A stretch of DNA of 64,000 nt, taken from positions 248,001 to 312,000 of the forward strand of contig NZ_BNAF01000002.1 in the NCBI RefSeq assembly GCF_014653155.1, in the 5' to 3' direction. The notes below the pieces were generated by a model. It ran no database searches. It had not been told where the DNA came from and saw nothing but the letters and a program-made list of their open reading frames with translations. This DNA comes from Sphingobacterium griseoflavum (GTDB lineage: Bacteria; Bacteroidota; Bacteroidia; Sphingobacteriales; Sphingobacteriaceae). Shown in pieces: positions 8,849-18,500 of this stretch. The position numbers and the translations under genes are program-made. Each line of letters begins with the position of its first letter. Position 1 is the first letter of the stretch.

Positions 8849-9445
8849 TTAATCTTTTGAGGTCTTAAATTTAGGCCGAAATCCGAAAGATGGCTTAGGC
8901 TTTATCGCTGCCGTGCTTTCTTCGGTTAAATCCGCTTGCGGATCATGAGCGGCCTTGTAATCGCGAATTGCATAGCTTTTCGAATTAACCACATCGTAGG
9001 CTGCCGGGGGAATGCCGGTGGATACAATCGGCTTTTGATGAGTTGGGCGAATCCAGGAAATATCTCCCCTCTTCCAAACGTAGATCAAACCAATCACTAA
9101 GATCCCAAGAAAAACAGCCATCTCGGCCAATGTGAACCATCCCCATCGTGCGTCTGCTCCTATTAGCTCGCTATGACCGAATACGGTGGCCCATGGAAAA
9201 ATGAAAATAAGCTCCACATCAAATAAGAGAAAAACCAAGGCAATCACGTAGAAACGCGGATTTATCTGTACCCAAGAGCTTCCGATCGCTTCTTCGCCAC
9301 ATTCATAAGTACTTAGTTTTTCAGGATTAGGTTTTTTAGGAGAAAGCACTTTCGCCAGCAGAATGGTCATACACACAAGCAGCATGCCTACGAGGGCAAT
9401 CAATAATATCTTTCCATATTCCGAAAGCTGCGCGGGATCATCCAT
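8849..9445 (-). CDS. nuoA: NADH-quinone oxidoreductase subunit A with long C-terminal tail
   Basis: Membrane subunit of complex I. I start it at ATG 9445 (MDDPAQLSEYGK), giving 198 residues; the longer frame would add 30 unlikely residues. Three membrane helices are visible, with the conserved STYECGEEAIGSSWVQINPRFY loop and the LLFDVELIFIFPWA segment. Typical NuoA ends soon after the third helix; here about 60 hydrophilic residues follow (from WKRGDISW to KPKFKTSKD-like end), rich in Lys, Ala and Pro. The tail is unusual in length and its role is unknown. Confidence 0.92.
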   Translation of the reverse strand: MDDPAQLSEYGKILLIALVGMLLVCMTILLAKVLSPKKPNPEKLSTYECGEEAIGSSWVQINPRFYVIALVFLLFDVELIFIFPWATVFGHSELIGADARWGWFTLAEMAVFLGILVIGLIYVWKRGDISWIRPTHQKPIVSTGIPPAAYDVVNSKSYAIRDYKAAHDPQADLTEESTAAIKPKPSFGFRPKFKTSKD

Positions 9446-9449
9446 AAAG

Positions 9450-9457
9450 CAAAAATA
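9450..9457 (-). promoter_or_regulatory. -7 promoter element abutting the nuoA start
   Basis: TATTTTTG on the minus strand ends four bases before the nuoA ATG, so a transcript started from it would have almost no leader. A second TATTTTTG lies at 9499-9492 and would give a leader of about 40 bases. No good -33 element is seen for either. Confidence 0.4.
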
Positions 9458-9538
9458 ATAAATATTAACCGTAAAAATAGCCAAACATTTGCAAAAATAA
9501 AACCTTGATGCCTTCCTACCCCCTTGCTTCAACATCGA

Positions 9539-9561
9539 CCAACTAGCCGCCGGTTAGTTGG
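9539..9561. repeat. GC-rich inverted repeat upstream of nuoA
   Basis: CCAACTAGCC / GGTTAGTTGG arms (one G-T wobble) around a three-base loop. There is no T tract directly after it, and the ffh terminator follows within 12 bases. It may be an operator, part of a two-hairpin terminator or an mRNA end structure. Confidence 0.45.
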
Positions 9562-9572
9562 CGATGCCATAA

Positions 9573-9604
9573 AAAAAGAGAAAAGCTTCGACTTTTCTCT
9601 TTTT
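9573..9604 (-). terminator. terminator after ffh
   Basis: Stem AAAAAGAGAAAAG / CTTTTCTCTTTTT with a six-base loop, flanked by an A run on the plus strand (T run on the minus strand), about 20 bases beyond the ffh stop. Confidence 0.8.
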
Positions 9605-9625
9605 CTTGACACCTTATTATCGTTG

Positions 9626-10969
9626 TTAAAAAGGTTGGCCAGGCATCTTCGGCATATTACGCATCATCTTTGCGGCCATACCGGGATTCGACATCTGCTT
9701 CATCACCTTTCGCATATCCGCGAATTGCTTCATCAACTTATTCACTTCATTGATATCAGTTCCAGATCCTTTAGCTATGCGCATGCGTCTTTTAGTATCA
9801 ATAGCATCAGGGTTTTCACGCTCAAATGGCGTCATGGAATCGATAATAGCCTCAATGGGTTTAAAGGCATTGTCATCTATTTCAACATCTTTAATCGCTT
9901 TTCCCACGCCAGGAATCATGCCCATCAGATCTTTCATGTTACCCATCTTTTTGATCTGTTGTATTTGGCTTTTAAAATCGTTAAAATCAAATTTATTCTT
10001 CCGGATTTTTTTCTGTAGCTCGGCAGCTTGCTTTTCGTCAAACTGCTGTTGGGCGCGTTCTACCAACGAAACAACGTCGCCCATGCCCAAAATCCTGGAA
10101 GCCATACGATCTGGATAGAAAACATCCAATGCTTCCATTTTTTCGCCGGTACCGATAAATTTGATCGGCTTATTAACGACAGATTTGATTGATAAAGCGG
10201 CACCTCCGCGCGTATCGCCATCTAACTTCGTTAACACCACACCGGTAAAGTCTAGGCGGTCATTGAACGCTTTCGCCGTATTAACGGCATCCTGTCCGGT
10301 CATGGCATCCACCACAAAGAGAATTTCATGTGGGCTTGTTGCTTCTTTAACTGCCGAGATCTCTTGCATCAAGGCTTCGTCAATGGCTAGCCGACCAGCC
10401 GTATCGATGATCACCACGTTATTTCCGTTGCGCTTCGCTTCTTCCACGCCTTCGCGAGCAATCGCAATGGGATCGTTCGATTCTCGATTTACATAGACAG
10501 GAACATTCACCTGCCCTCCCAATACCTGCAATTGATCCACCGCAGCGGGACGGTACACGTCTCCGGCGACCAGTAGCGGCTTTTTGCCCTTTTTCTCGCG
10601 TAAAAAATTGGCCAATTTACCGGAAAAAGTCGTTTTACCCGCACCATTCAGCCCGGCAATTAAAATGACCGTCGGATTTTTTGCGGTATCCAATTCTGTT
10701 ACCGAACCACCCATTAACGAGGTAAGCTCATCGTTCATTATTTTGGTCAACAGTTGTCCAGGAGATATGCTTGTCAATACATTCTCTCCCAAAGCCTTCT
10801 GTTTGACGTCGTCGGTAAACGTCTTTGCTGTTTTATAATTCACGTCGGCATCCAGTAAAGCCTTGCGAATCTCTTTCATCGTCTCTGCGACGTTTATTTC
10901 AGTGATACTTCCTTGTCCCTTTAATACCTTAAAGGCCCGATCCAGTTTATCCTGTAAATTCTGAAACAT
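9626..10969 (-). CDS. ffh: signal recognition particle protein Ffh (SRP54)
   Basis: GTPase of the signal recognition particle, which binds signal sequences and 4.5S RNA and docks on FtsY. 447 residues, the family length. N domain about 1-85; G domain with GLNGAGKTTFSGKL (P-loop), DTAGRLAIDEALM, TKLDGDTRGGAALS; then the methionine-rich M domain (MKDLMGMIPGVGKAI, KGSGTDINEVNKLMKQF, ending MPKMPGQPF). A single gene between two terminators. Confidence 0.97.
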   Translation of the reverse strand: MFQNLQDKLDRAFKVLKGQGSITEINVAETMKEIRKALLDADVNYKTAKTFTDDVKQKALGENVLTSISPGQLLTKIMNDELTSLMGGSVTELDTAKNPTVILIAGLNGAGKTTFSGKLANFLREKKGKKPLLVAGDVYRPAAVDQLQVLGGQVNVPVYVNRESNDPIAIAREGVEEAKRNGNNVVIIDTAGRLAIDEALMQEISAVKEATSPHEILFVVDAMTGQDAVNTAKAFNDRLDFTGVVLTKLDGDTRGGAALSIKSVVNKPIKFIGTGEKMEALDVFYPDRMASRILGMGDVVSLVERAQQQFDEKQAAELQKKIRKNKFDFNDFKSQIQQIKKMGNMKDLMGMIPGVGKAIKDVEIDDNAFKPIEAIIDSMTPFERENPDAIDTKRRMRIAKGSGTDINEVNKLMKQFADMRKVMKQMSNPGMAAKMMRNMPKMPGQPF

Positions 10970-10997
10970 GTATTTATTTTCTTAGTATGCTAAGTGC

Positions 10998-11005
10998 CAA
11001 AGTTA
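10998..11005 (-). promoter_or_regulatory. -7 promoter element of ffh
   Basis: TAACTTTG on the minus strand, 28 bases before the ffh ATG, fits TAnnTTTG. The -33 half is not evident. Confidence 0.45.
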
Positions 11006-11047
11006 CAAAATACTGCTGATGCTACACCCATTTGTCAGCAGAAAAAA

Positions 11048-11072
11048 ATGCGACCTCCTGAAGAAGTCGCAT
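11048..11072 (-). terminator. terminator after the YugP-like gene
   Basis: ATGCGAC / GTCGCAT stem; on the minus strand it is followed by seven T residues. It lies about 20 bases beyond the stop of the metallopeptidase gene. Confidence 0.75.
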
Positions 11073-11093
11073 CGCAAGCGGTAATGGTGGATA

Positions 11094-11780
11094 TTAGTCT
11101 CTTCGCCCGAAGAGAATATATGCGTAATATAGCAGTGTAACAAGTGCCGATAAGGCTGCCACAACATACGTCATTGCTGCCCATTTCAATGCATCTTTTG
11201 CACCATCATGCTCGTCACGCGCATGCGTCACGTTGGCTTTTTCCAACCAGGCCAGCGCTCGGTTTGAAGCATCAAATTCTACAGGTAACGTTATGAAAGA
11301 AAACACCGTGGTCAAAAAAAGTGCGCCCACCCCGATAGCGAGGATCAGCGGATTTTTCGTAAAGACAAGCAGTAAAACTCCGGCCATCAACACCCACGAT
11401 GTCAGGCGCGAAGCGACACTAACAACGGGAACCATCGCGGAACGAAATTGCAACCAAGAATAAGCCGTCGCATGTTGTACGGCATGTCCACATTCGTGCG
11501 CGGCGACAGCCGCAGCGGCGACGCTACGACCATGGTAAACTTCTGGACTTAAGTTCACGGTCTTGTTGCCCGGATTATAATGATCTGATAGCTGCCCATC
11601 ATTGGCCACGAGAATCTGCACGTCATAAATACCGTTCTCGTGCAACATTTTCTGTGCAATTTCCGCTCCCGACAAACCGGAGCTCAACGGGAATTCCGAA
11701 TACTTCTTAAATTTGTTTTTAAACCGTGACTGCACGATCCAACTGATCAATGCTATTCCAATAAATATAATCCAATACAT
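11094..11780 (-). CDS. YugP-like membrane zinc metallopeptidase
   Basis: 228 residues of the YugP/neutral zinc metallopeptidase family. It has an N-terminal membrane helix, the zinc motif HECGH in AAHECGHAVQHATAY near the centre, and further helices around 120-150 and 195-225 in an arrangement typical of this family. The NLSPEVYHGRSVAAAAVAAHE segment is also characteristic. Cellular substrates of YugP proteins are not established. The gene stands alone between a terminator and a 214-base spacer in which I see nothing clear. Confidence 0.85.
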   Translation of the reverse strand: MYWIIFIGIALISWIVQSRFKNKFKKYSEFPLSSGLSGAEIAQKMLHENGIYDVQILVANDGQLSDHYNPGNKTVNLSPEVYHGRSVAAAAVAAHECGHAVQHATAYSWLQFRSAMVPVVSVASRLTSWVLMAGVLLLVFTKNPLILAIGVGALFLTTVFSFITLPVEFDASNRALAWLEKANVTHARDEHDGAKDALKWAAMTYVVAALSALVTLLYYAYILFGRRD

Positions 11781-11994
11781 ATCTTATGATCTTTGTAAAC
11801 TTCCTATTTATGACTACCTATCAAATCACATTCCACAAGAGCAACGGTTCGTTAAATACTATTAATTTGACCCATTTTGTCATCGACCGGTACGACAGAT
11901 GCGGGTGTGGCCTGCCATTTTTGCGGTAAATGCCAACGAAACGAAGTAAACGCTAGTATCGACATGACTGTACGCCATGAAGCGGGGCTAGCTT

Positions 11995-12585
11995 TCACCC
12001 AAGGTTTAACATCATATTATGTTCCTCGATCATTTTACGCAGGTTACTAAGTGCGTAGCGCATCCGCCCCAACGCCGTATTGATGCTTACTTCCGTGATG
12101 TCTGCAATTTCTTTGAAACTCATATCGCAAAAATGACGCATAATAAGCACCTCTTTTTGATCGTCAGGAAGGCGCTGAATGATTTTCCGCAAGTCGACAT
12201 TCCGTTGATTAAGCATCAATTTGGATTCCGCACTTTCGTCCGCAAAATCCAAAACTCCAAAAATATCATAGCCGTCACTGCTAACAACTGTTGGACTACG
12301 CTTGGCCTTCCGGAAATGATCGATCACCATATTTTGTGCAATCCGCACCACCCAAGGCAAAAATTTACCCTCATCGTTGTAGCGACCAGACTTTAGTGTG
12401 TTGATCACTTTAATAAATGTCTCTTGGAATATATCCTCAGCGAGGTATTCGTCTTTCACCTGAAGATAGATTGACGTATATATTTTGCTCTTATATCTAT
12501 TCAGCAGAATTTCAATTCCAGCTTCTTCCCCTGCTATATAAGCTTGAATCAATTCAAGATCACTTTGTTCTTTTAATGCTTTCAT
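11995..12585 (-). CDS. ECF-type RNA polymerase sigma factor
   Basis: 196 residues with the two ECF sigma regions: region 2 (YLAEDIFQETFIKVINTL, then FLPWVVRIAQNMVIDHFRKAKR) binds core polymerase and the -10 site, region 4 (LPDDQKEVLIMRHFCDMSFKEIADITEVSINTALGRMRYAL) is the helix-turn-helix for the -35 site. No anti-sigma gene is adjacent. Such stand-alone sigma factors near glyA-type housekeeping genes are common in Bacteroidota; the regulon is unknown. It has an unusually long upstream region containing several hairpins. Confidence 0.93.
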   Translation of the reverse strand: MKALKEQSDLELIQAYIAGEEAGIEILLNRYKSKIYTSIYLQVKDEYLAEDIFQETFIKVINTLKSGRYNDEGKFLPWVVRIAQNMVIDHFRKAKRSPTVVSSDGYDIFGVLDFADESAESKLMLNQRNVDLRKIIQRLPDDQKEVLIMRHFCDMSFKEIADITEVSINTALGRMRYALSNLRKMIEEHNMMLNLG

Positions 12586-12959
12586 AATAAATCTCCCGGA
12601 TTTAGTTTGAATTACTTGTAAGAGTAAAGTGTTTTATAGGCGCTCCTTTTTTGATTACGTTGTTAAGATTTCGATCCAAATCAAATGAAAATATACGAAC
12701 ATTCAAATTCACATCCAGATATTTAACATTTCTTCACACTCTGCTGTGAAGCTGTTTTCGGAAAAATCTATTGATCCTCCCGTGTAGAACAATCTAGCAC
12801 AAAAATGTTCTACAAAAATCTAAAATTATTTTCAAAATTTTCGGATATCGTGTATGCTATCTCTTAAAATTATGCCCCCAACAGCGCGAGGCTTCTGGGG
12901 GCATGGAAACCTACCAACCTTGGCTAGATTGGCGGGCTACTGTATCTTTCACACAGGGG
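12586..12959. other. 374-base intergenic region with three dyads between glyA and the sigma factor gene
   Basis: No credible ORF. Reading on the minus strand from glyA toward the sigma gene it holds the glyA hairpin (12904-12872), an eight-base dyad GTAGAACA / TGTTCTAC (12784-12813, 14-base loop) and a seven-base dyad CTTCACA / TGTGAAG (12732-12751). The sigma gene promoter should be in the left part, but no good TAnnTTTG is seen there. Confidence 0.5.
12872..12904 (-). terminator. probable terminator hairpin after glyA
   Basis: Nine-base perfect stem ATGCCCCCA / TGGGGGCAT with a 15-base loop, followed on the minus strand by ATAATTTTAA. The T tract is weak, so efficiency is uncertain. Confidence 0.6.
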
Positions 12960-14231
12960 TTAGGTATATAGCGGAAATCCGGACATCAATTCCCGCACCT
13001 TGTCGTGAATTTTTGCTAAAGCAGCGTCATCCGAGCGGTTCGTCAACGCTTCATCAATAAACTCGCCAATCTGCACAACCTCTTTCTCTTGCACACCGCG
13101 TGTGGTAATAGCTGCTGTACCGAAACGAACACCCGACGTAACAAATGGGGAACGTGTATCAAAAGGCACCATATTTTTATTTGTTGTAATACCCGCTTTC
13201 CCGAGTACCGCCTCTGCTTCCTTACCGGAAATATCCTTATTACGCAGATCTACCAACATCATATGGTTATCTGTTCCGCCGGAGATAATGCTATAATCTT
13301 TGTCGACGAAGAACTGCGCCAACACTGCGGCATTCTTTTTTACCTGCTTGATGTATGTCAAATACTCATCGGACAACGCTTCGCCGAAGGCTACAGCTTT
13401 TGCCGCGATGGTGTGTTCTAATGGCCCGCCTTGTGTGCCAGGAAAAACTGCGAGATCCAATAGCTGTGTGATGGTACGGATTTCCCCCTTAGGCGTTTTG
13501 ATGCCCCACGGATTCTCAAAATCTTGCCCCACCATAATCATTCCACCACGTGGTCCGCGCAGTGTTTTGTGCGTAGTCGTCGTAACGATGTGACAGTGCG
13601 GAAGCGGGTCACTCAACAACCCCCTAGCGATTAAACCTGAAGGATGAGAGATATCAGCAACCACAAGTGCTCCGATTTCATCAGCCACCTTGCGGATGCG
13701 CGCATAATCCCAATCCCGCGAATAAGCGGAAGCACCACAGATAATAACCTTCGGCTTCTCCTGTAAGGCAATCTCTTCCAGCTTCTCATAATCGACTAGA
13801 CCTGTATCTTCCTTCACACCATAGAACAATGGCTCGTATAATTTACCGGAAAAATTTGCCGGCGAACCATGAGTCAAGTGACCGCCATGCGACAAATCAA
13901 ATCCTAAGATCTTGTCGCCCGGCTTCAAAATAGCTAAGAAAACAGCGGCGTTTGCTTGCGCACCAGAATGTGGCTGCACATTGACCCATGACGCACCAAA
14001 AAGCTCCTTCGCGCGATCAATAGCTATCGTTTCAATTTCATCAACAACTTCGCACCCCCCATAGTAACGCTTACCTGGCAGGCCTTCTGCATATTTGTTT
14101 GTTAAAACGGAACCAGCGGCCTCCATCACTTGTTTGCTAACAAAGTTCTCAGAAGCGATTAGCTCGACACCCTCTTCTTGGCGCTTTAGCTCATCAGCTA
14201 TTAGGTTAAAAATCACCTGATCTCTTTCCAT
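12960..14231 (-). CDS. glyA: serine hydroxymethyltransferase
   Basis: PLP enzyme interconverting serine and glycine with tetrahydrofolate, the main source of one-carbon units. 423 residues, normal length. Clear marks: [60 protein letters not shown], the PLP lysine in [17 protein letters not shown], and [13 protein letters not shown]. It is a single gene with a -7 element 47 bases upstream. Confidence 0.97.
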   Translation of the reverse strand: MERDQVIFNLIADELKRQEEGVELIASENFVSKQVMEAAGSVLTNKYAEGLPGKRYYGGCEVVDEIETIAIDRAKELFGASWVNVQPHSGAQANAAVFLAILKPGDKILGFDLSHGGHLTHGSPANFSGKLYEPLFYGVKEDTGLVDYEKLEEIALQEKPKVIICGASAYSRDWDYARIRKVADEIGALVVADISHPSGLIARGLLSDPLPHCHIVTTTTHKTLRGPRGGMIMVGQDFENPWGIKTPKGEIRTITQLLDLAVFPGTQGGPLEHTIAAKAVAFGEALSDEYLTYIKQVKKNAAVLAQFFVDKDYSIISGGTDNHMMLVDLRNKDISGKEAEAVLGKAGITTNKNMVPFDTRSPFVTSGVRFGTAAITTRGVQEKEVVQIGEFIDEALTNRSDDAALAKIHDKVRELMSGFPLYT

Positions 14232-14278
14232 TATTTTATTCTTAAGGAGTAAATTCTATTAAACTTCTAAATTCGATG

Positions 14279-14286
14279 CAAAGATA
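14279..14286 (-). promoter_or_regulatory. -7 promoter element of glyA
   Basis: TATCTTTG on the minus strand, about 47 bases before the glyA ATG; a TTG lies 22 bases upstream (14311-14309), slightly longer than the usual spacing. Confidence 0.5.
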
Positions 14287-14334
14287 GTATAAATCCAACA
14301 AAAGACTTCAACCACAAGCGTATATCTTCGTTAC

Positions 14335-14868
14335 TTACCCGTTGATCTCCCTTTTTAAGATCTTTTGTGTGGCCTGGTAGGGGTTTTGCTCTTGACTACG
14401 CACATGCCCTAAAACATCCGCAACATACTGATCGACAGAAACTTCACCATCCTGCTTATCCAAAACGTTTCGCAAAAGAAGTATCGTATTGACCTTTAGT
14501 TTCGTAACGGCGTTCCACGCTTCATCCGAAACATAAAGCTGTTGCGCGAAATTATGTTGATACTCGGATTCGATATCCTGAATAGCACGCGATACGAACA
14601 ATGGCAAAATCAAATCTTCTTGGTGCTGCCGAGCCAGCACGAGCATAGGTTCCATCCGGTGAGCCAACACCAAAAGACGCTCATAGGCCGCGAATTGCAT
14701 CTGTCGTGCATCTTTTTCCAATGCAACATCACGATGCATAATCTTCAGCCTTAACAAAAACGCTTCGACTCGCGGCCAAACAAGCTTGAAACCTAAAAGA
14801 AAAGCTGCGAAACCACCCAAGGCAAATGCGCATACTTGCATAAAAAAAGATACAAACTCCTTGCTCAT
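14335..14868 (-). CDS. conserved hypothetical membrane-anchored protein
   Basis: I start it at ATG 14868 (MSKEFVSFFMQ), giving 177 residues. One N-terminal membrane helix (about residues 8-30) is followed by a cytosolic, largely helical domain with many Leu, Gln and Arg residues (YERLLVLAHRMEPMLVLARQHQ, VTKLKVNTILLLRNVL). It resembles an uncharacterised protein family common in Bacteroidota, possibly the one named DUF7935; I cannot confirm that. No catalytic motif is visible. It is divergent from the Fe-S carrier gene. Confidence 0.65.
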   Translation of the reverse strand: MSKEFVSFFMQVCAFALGGFAAFLLGFKLVWPRVEAFLLRLKIMHRDVALEKDARQMQFAAYERLLVLAHRMEPMLVLARQHQEDLILPLFVSRAIQDIESEYQHNFAQQLYVSDEAWNAVTKLKVNTILLLRNVLDKQDGEVSVDQYVADVLGHVRSQEQNPYQATQKILKREING

Positions 14869-14936
14869 CGTACAGATCATTAATGTTTTATTCGTGTCAA
14901 AAATAGTCATTACCGAAAAATGTCTTCAAAAAAATG

Positions 14937-14944
14937 TAAATTTG
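14937..14944 (+). promoter_or_regulatory. -7 promoter element of the A-type Fe-S carrier gene
   Basis: TAAATTTG matches TAnnTTTG and lies 37 bases before the ATG at 14982. The -33 half is unclear. Confidence 0.4.
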
Positions 14945-14981
14945 TTCGTTAACAAGAGTACCAAATTTGAAGGATATAGAT

Positions 14982-15329
14982 ATGGAAACAGCAACTGCAA
15001 CAGCTCCGGTAAGCTTGACCCAAGGCGCTGTAAATGAATTAAAAAAACTCATTGATCAACAGGAAATCGGCAGCGATTTTGGCCTACGTGTGGGTGTGGA
15101 AGGTGGCGGATGTTCGGGGATGAGTTACCTATTGGGCTTTGATCAAAAGAAAGACGGCGATAGCGAATACACCATTGCAGGAATCCGTGTTTTTATGAAC
15201 AAAGCACATGGCATGTACCTGGCGGGAATGGAAATCGATTTCAAAAACGGGTTGGATGCACGTGGATTTACGTTCAACAATCCGAATGCAAGCAGCACCT
15301 GTGGCTGCGGAAGCTCTTTTTCTGCCTAA
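14982..15329 (+). CDS. A-type iron-sulfur cluster carrier (IscA/SufA/ErpA family)
   Basis: Small HesB-like protein of 115 residues that carries or delivers Fe-S clusters. The three conserved cysteines are present: C44 in GGGCSGMSY and C107/C109 in STCGCGSSF at the C-terminus. I use ATG 14982; the longer frame starts with TTG. No suf genes are adjacent, so it may be the ErpA-like carrier rather than the Suf-operon one; the sequence alone does not decide this. Confidence 0.92.
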   Translation: METATATAPVSLTQGAVNELKKLIDQQEIGSDFGLRVGVEGGGCSGMSYLLGFDQKKDGDSEYTIAGIRVFMNKAHGMYLAGMEIDFKNGLDARGFTFNNPNASSTCGCGSSFSA

Positions 15330-15484
15330 AAGTGGAAAACGGAACAGCGCGGGTTGGAAAACCGTGCTGTTCTACCTCATCCCGTTACCCCTCCTCCCCA
15401 AAATGTCTACCAATCCCCGAGTCATCTCCACCATATAGCAAGATTCCTTCGGCACATTTTCGCTATTTATTCTTAAATTAAAAA

Positions 15485-15499
15485 TCGCTAAATTAGCGA
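15485..15499. repeat. perfect dyad in the ileS leader
   Basis: TCGCTAA-A-TTAGCGA, seven-base arms around one base, 28 bases before the ileS ATG. It could be an operator; its regulator is unknown. Confidence 0.4.
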
Positions 15500-15526
15500 C
15501 CTTTAAGAAAATAATAGTACGTTCGG

Positions 15527-18500
15527 ATGTATAAGGAATATAAGCAGTTAAACCTGCCTGAAATAGGGAAAGAAATATTGACGCGTTGGGAATCGAATAA
15601 CATCTTTGAGAAAAGTATCGCAAATCGCCCTGCAAGTAAACCATACACATTTTATGAAGGCCCGCCGTCGGCCAATGGCATGCCGGGTATTCACCATGTC
15701 ATGGCACGTTCAATCAAAGATATTTTTTGCCGTTATAAAACACTGAAAGGCTACCAAGTCAAACGGAAAGGCGGTTGGGATACACATGGGCTGCCTATCG
15801 AGCTCGCTGTTGAAAAAACGCTGGGAATAACCAAGGAAGACATTGGCAAAAAGATCTCTGTAGAAGCTTACAATGATGCGTGCCGAAAAGAGGTCATGAA
15901 GTATACCGATGTGTGGAATGACCTAACGCAAAAAATGGGATACTGGGTTGACCTTGAAAACCCATACATCACCTACCAGAACGAATATATCGAGACCTTA
16001 TGGTATTTATTAAAAGAGCTTTATAAAAAGGGGCTTCTTTACAAGGGCTACACCATTCAGCCCTACTCCCCTGCAGCAGGAACAGGGTTAAGCTCTCATG
16101 AGCTAAACCAACCCGGCACGTATAAAGATGTGAAGGATACCACGATCGTGGCAGAGTTCCGATTGGATAAAACGCAGGTACATCCGATGACCAGCGCCCT
16201 GGTCGATTCGGAAGACGAAGACGTTGCGTTCATCGCGTGGACAACCACCCCTTGGACGCTACCCAGTAATACAGCCCTAGTGGTCGGGAAGAATATTGAT
16301 TATGTAAAGATCAAAACTTTCAATCAATACACCGGCTTACCGGTATCCGTTGTGTTAGCAAAAAGCTTGATCGGCAAACATTTCAAGGCCGAAGGCGAAG
16401 CTGCGCCGTTTCAGGATTTTCAAGTAGGCGCAAAAATTGTCCCTTGGGAGTTGGCCGGCGAATTCAAAGGGGAGGCTTTGGTGGGCTTACGCTACCACCA
16501 ACTGTTGCCCTACGTGACCAGCGAAGAACTGCAACGAGACGCCTTTCGGGTTATCCCCGGCGACTTCGTCACCACCGAAGATGGAACGGGTATCGTTCAT
16601 GCCGCCCCAACCTATGGCGCCGATGACTTTCGTGTCAGTAAAGAAAATGGCATCCCCGCTATTTTAGTTCGGGATGAAAACGGCAAAGATGTGCCTACCG
16701 TAGATCGGACAGGTAAATTCGTGAAAGAAATTACGGACTTTGCCGGTCGCTTCGTCAAAGAAGAATATTATTCAGCCGAGGAACGTGCGGATAAGGATTT
16801 CCGACCGACCGACGTCCTTATTGCGATCAAACTGAAGGAGGAAAACAAAGCGTTCGACGTTAAAAAATATGAACACACCTATCCACACTGTTGGCGTACC
16901 GACAAGCCCGTGTTATATTACCCGTTGGACAGCTGGTTTATCCGAACAACCGCCGTTAAGGAGCAATTGGTTGATTTAAATAAAACCATAAACTGGAAAC
17001 CGGAAGCGACCGGATCCGGCCGCTTCGGCAATTGGTTGGAGAATTTGGTGGACTGGAACCTTTCGCGCTCGCGCTATTGGGGAACACCCTTGCCAATTTG
17101 GCGTTCGGTTGATGAAAATGAAGAAATCTGCATCGGATCTTTACCTGAACTAAAGGCGCAATTACGTTCTGCTGTTGATTCTACAATTTTAACAGCAGAG
17201 GAAAAAGCCATCAATCAGGAATATCTAGACAAGTTTGACACAGAAGCGCTGGATTTGCACCGTCCATACGTCGACAATATCGTCTTGGTTTCCGAAAATG
17301 GCCAAAAGATGTTCCGTGAACTAGATTTAATCGATGTTTGGTTTGACTCTGGGGCGATGCCATATGCACAGTGGGGACTGGATCACGAGAAACTCGAACG
17401 GGGCGATGCATACCCTTTTAAAGAGGGATACGACCAAGCCTTTCCGGCAGACTTCATCGCGGAAGGCGTCGACCAGACGCGCGGTTGGTTTTTCACGCTA
17501 CATGCCATATCGACCATGATCCGCGGTTCTGTAGCCTTTAAAAACGTGGTGTCCAACGGCTTGGTTTTAGACAAAAATGGCAACAAGATGTCCAAACGTC
17601 TTGGAAATGGAGTTGATCCGTTTGCCGCGATCGATACCTACAGCGCCGATGCAACACGCTGGTATATGATCAGTAATGCGGCGCCTTGGGATAATCTTAA
17701 ATTCAACGCAGAAGGACTAGATGAAGTTCGCCGTAAATTCTTCGGCACATTATACAACACGTATGCGTTCTTTGCCTTGTATGCAAATATAGACAACTTC
17801 AGCTACAGCGAAGCGGATATCCCGTTGAAAAACCGGCCAGAAATTGATCGTTGGATTATATCGTTGTTGAACAGCCTGATCAAAGAGGTCGACGCCTGCT
17901 ATGCCGACTATGAGCCAACAAAAGCGGCACGCGCCATCCAAAACTTTGTTGACGAGCACCTCAGCAATTGGTATGTGCGCTTATGCCGTCGTCGTTTTTG
18001 GAAAGGCGAGTATAGCGAGGATAAGATTTCTGCTTACCAAACGCTATACACGTGTTTGGATAGTATTGCCAAACTGATGTCTCCGATATCGCCATTCTTC
18101 TCCGATAGATTGTACCTAGACCTGCATGCAGGGACGGGACGCGAAGATCATGAATCCGTGCATTTAGCAAATTTCCCAACCTTTCACGAAGAGCTGGTAG
18201 ACGAAGACCTGGAAGAGCGCATGGCCTTGGCGCAGCAAATCTCTTCGCTCACCTTGTCATTACGAAAAAAGACGGGGATCAACGTGCGACAGCCGCTGAA
18301 CAAGATTTTACTTCCGGTACTGGATGCAACCTTTCAAGAAAAGGTCGAGAAAGTCAAAGAGCTTATCCTTTCCGAAACTAACATCAAAGACATTTCCTTC
18401 ATTTCAGACACCACCGGTATTGTAAAAAAGAAAATAAAACCAAATTTTAAAGTTCTTGGCTCGAAAGTTGGTAAGGATATGAAAATTGTTGCGGCAGCAA

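Noticed and set aside
12854..13060. Open frame overlapping the glyA 3' end
   Set aside because: It spans the glyA terminator hairpin and coding end in antisense; no homology seen.
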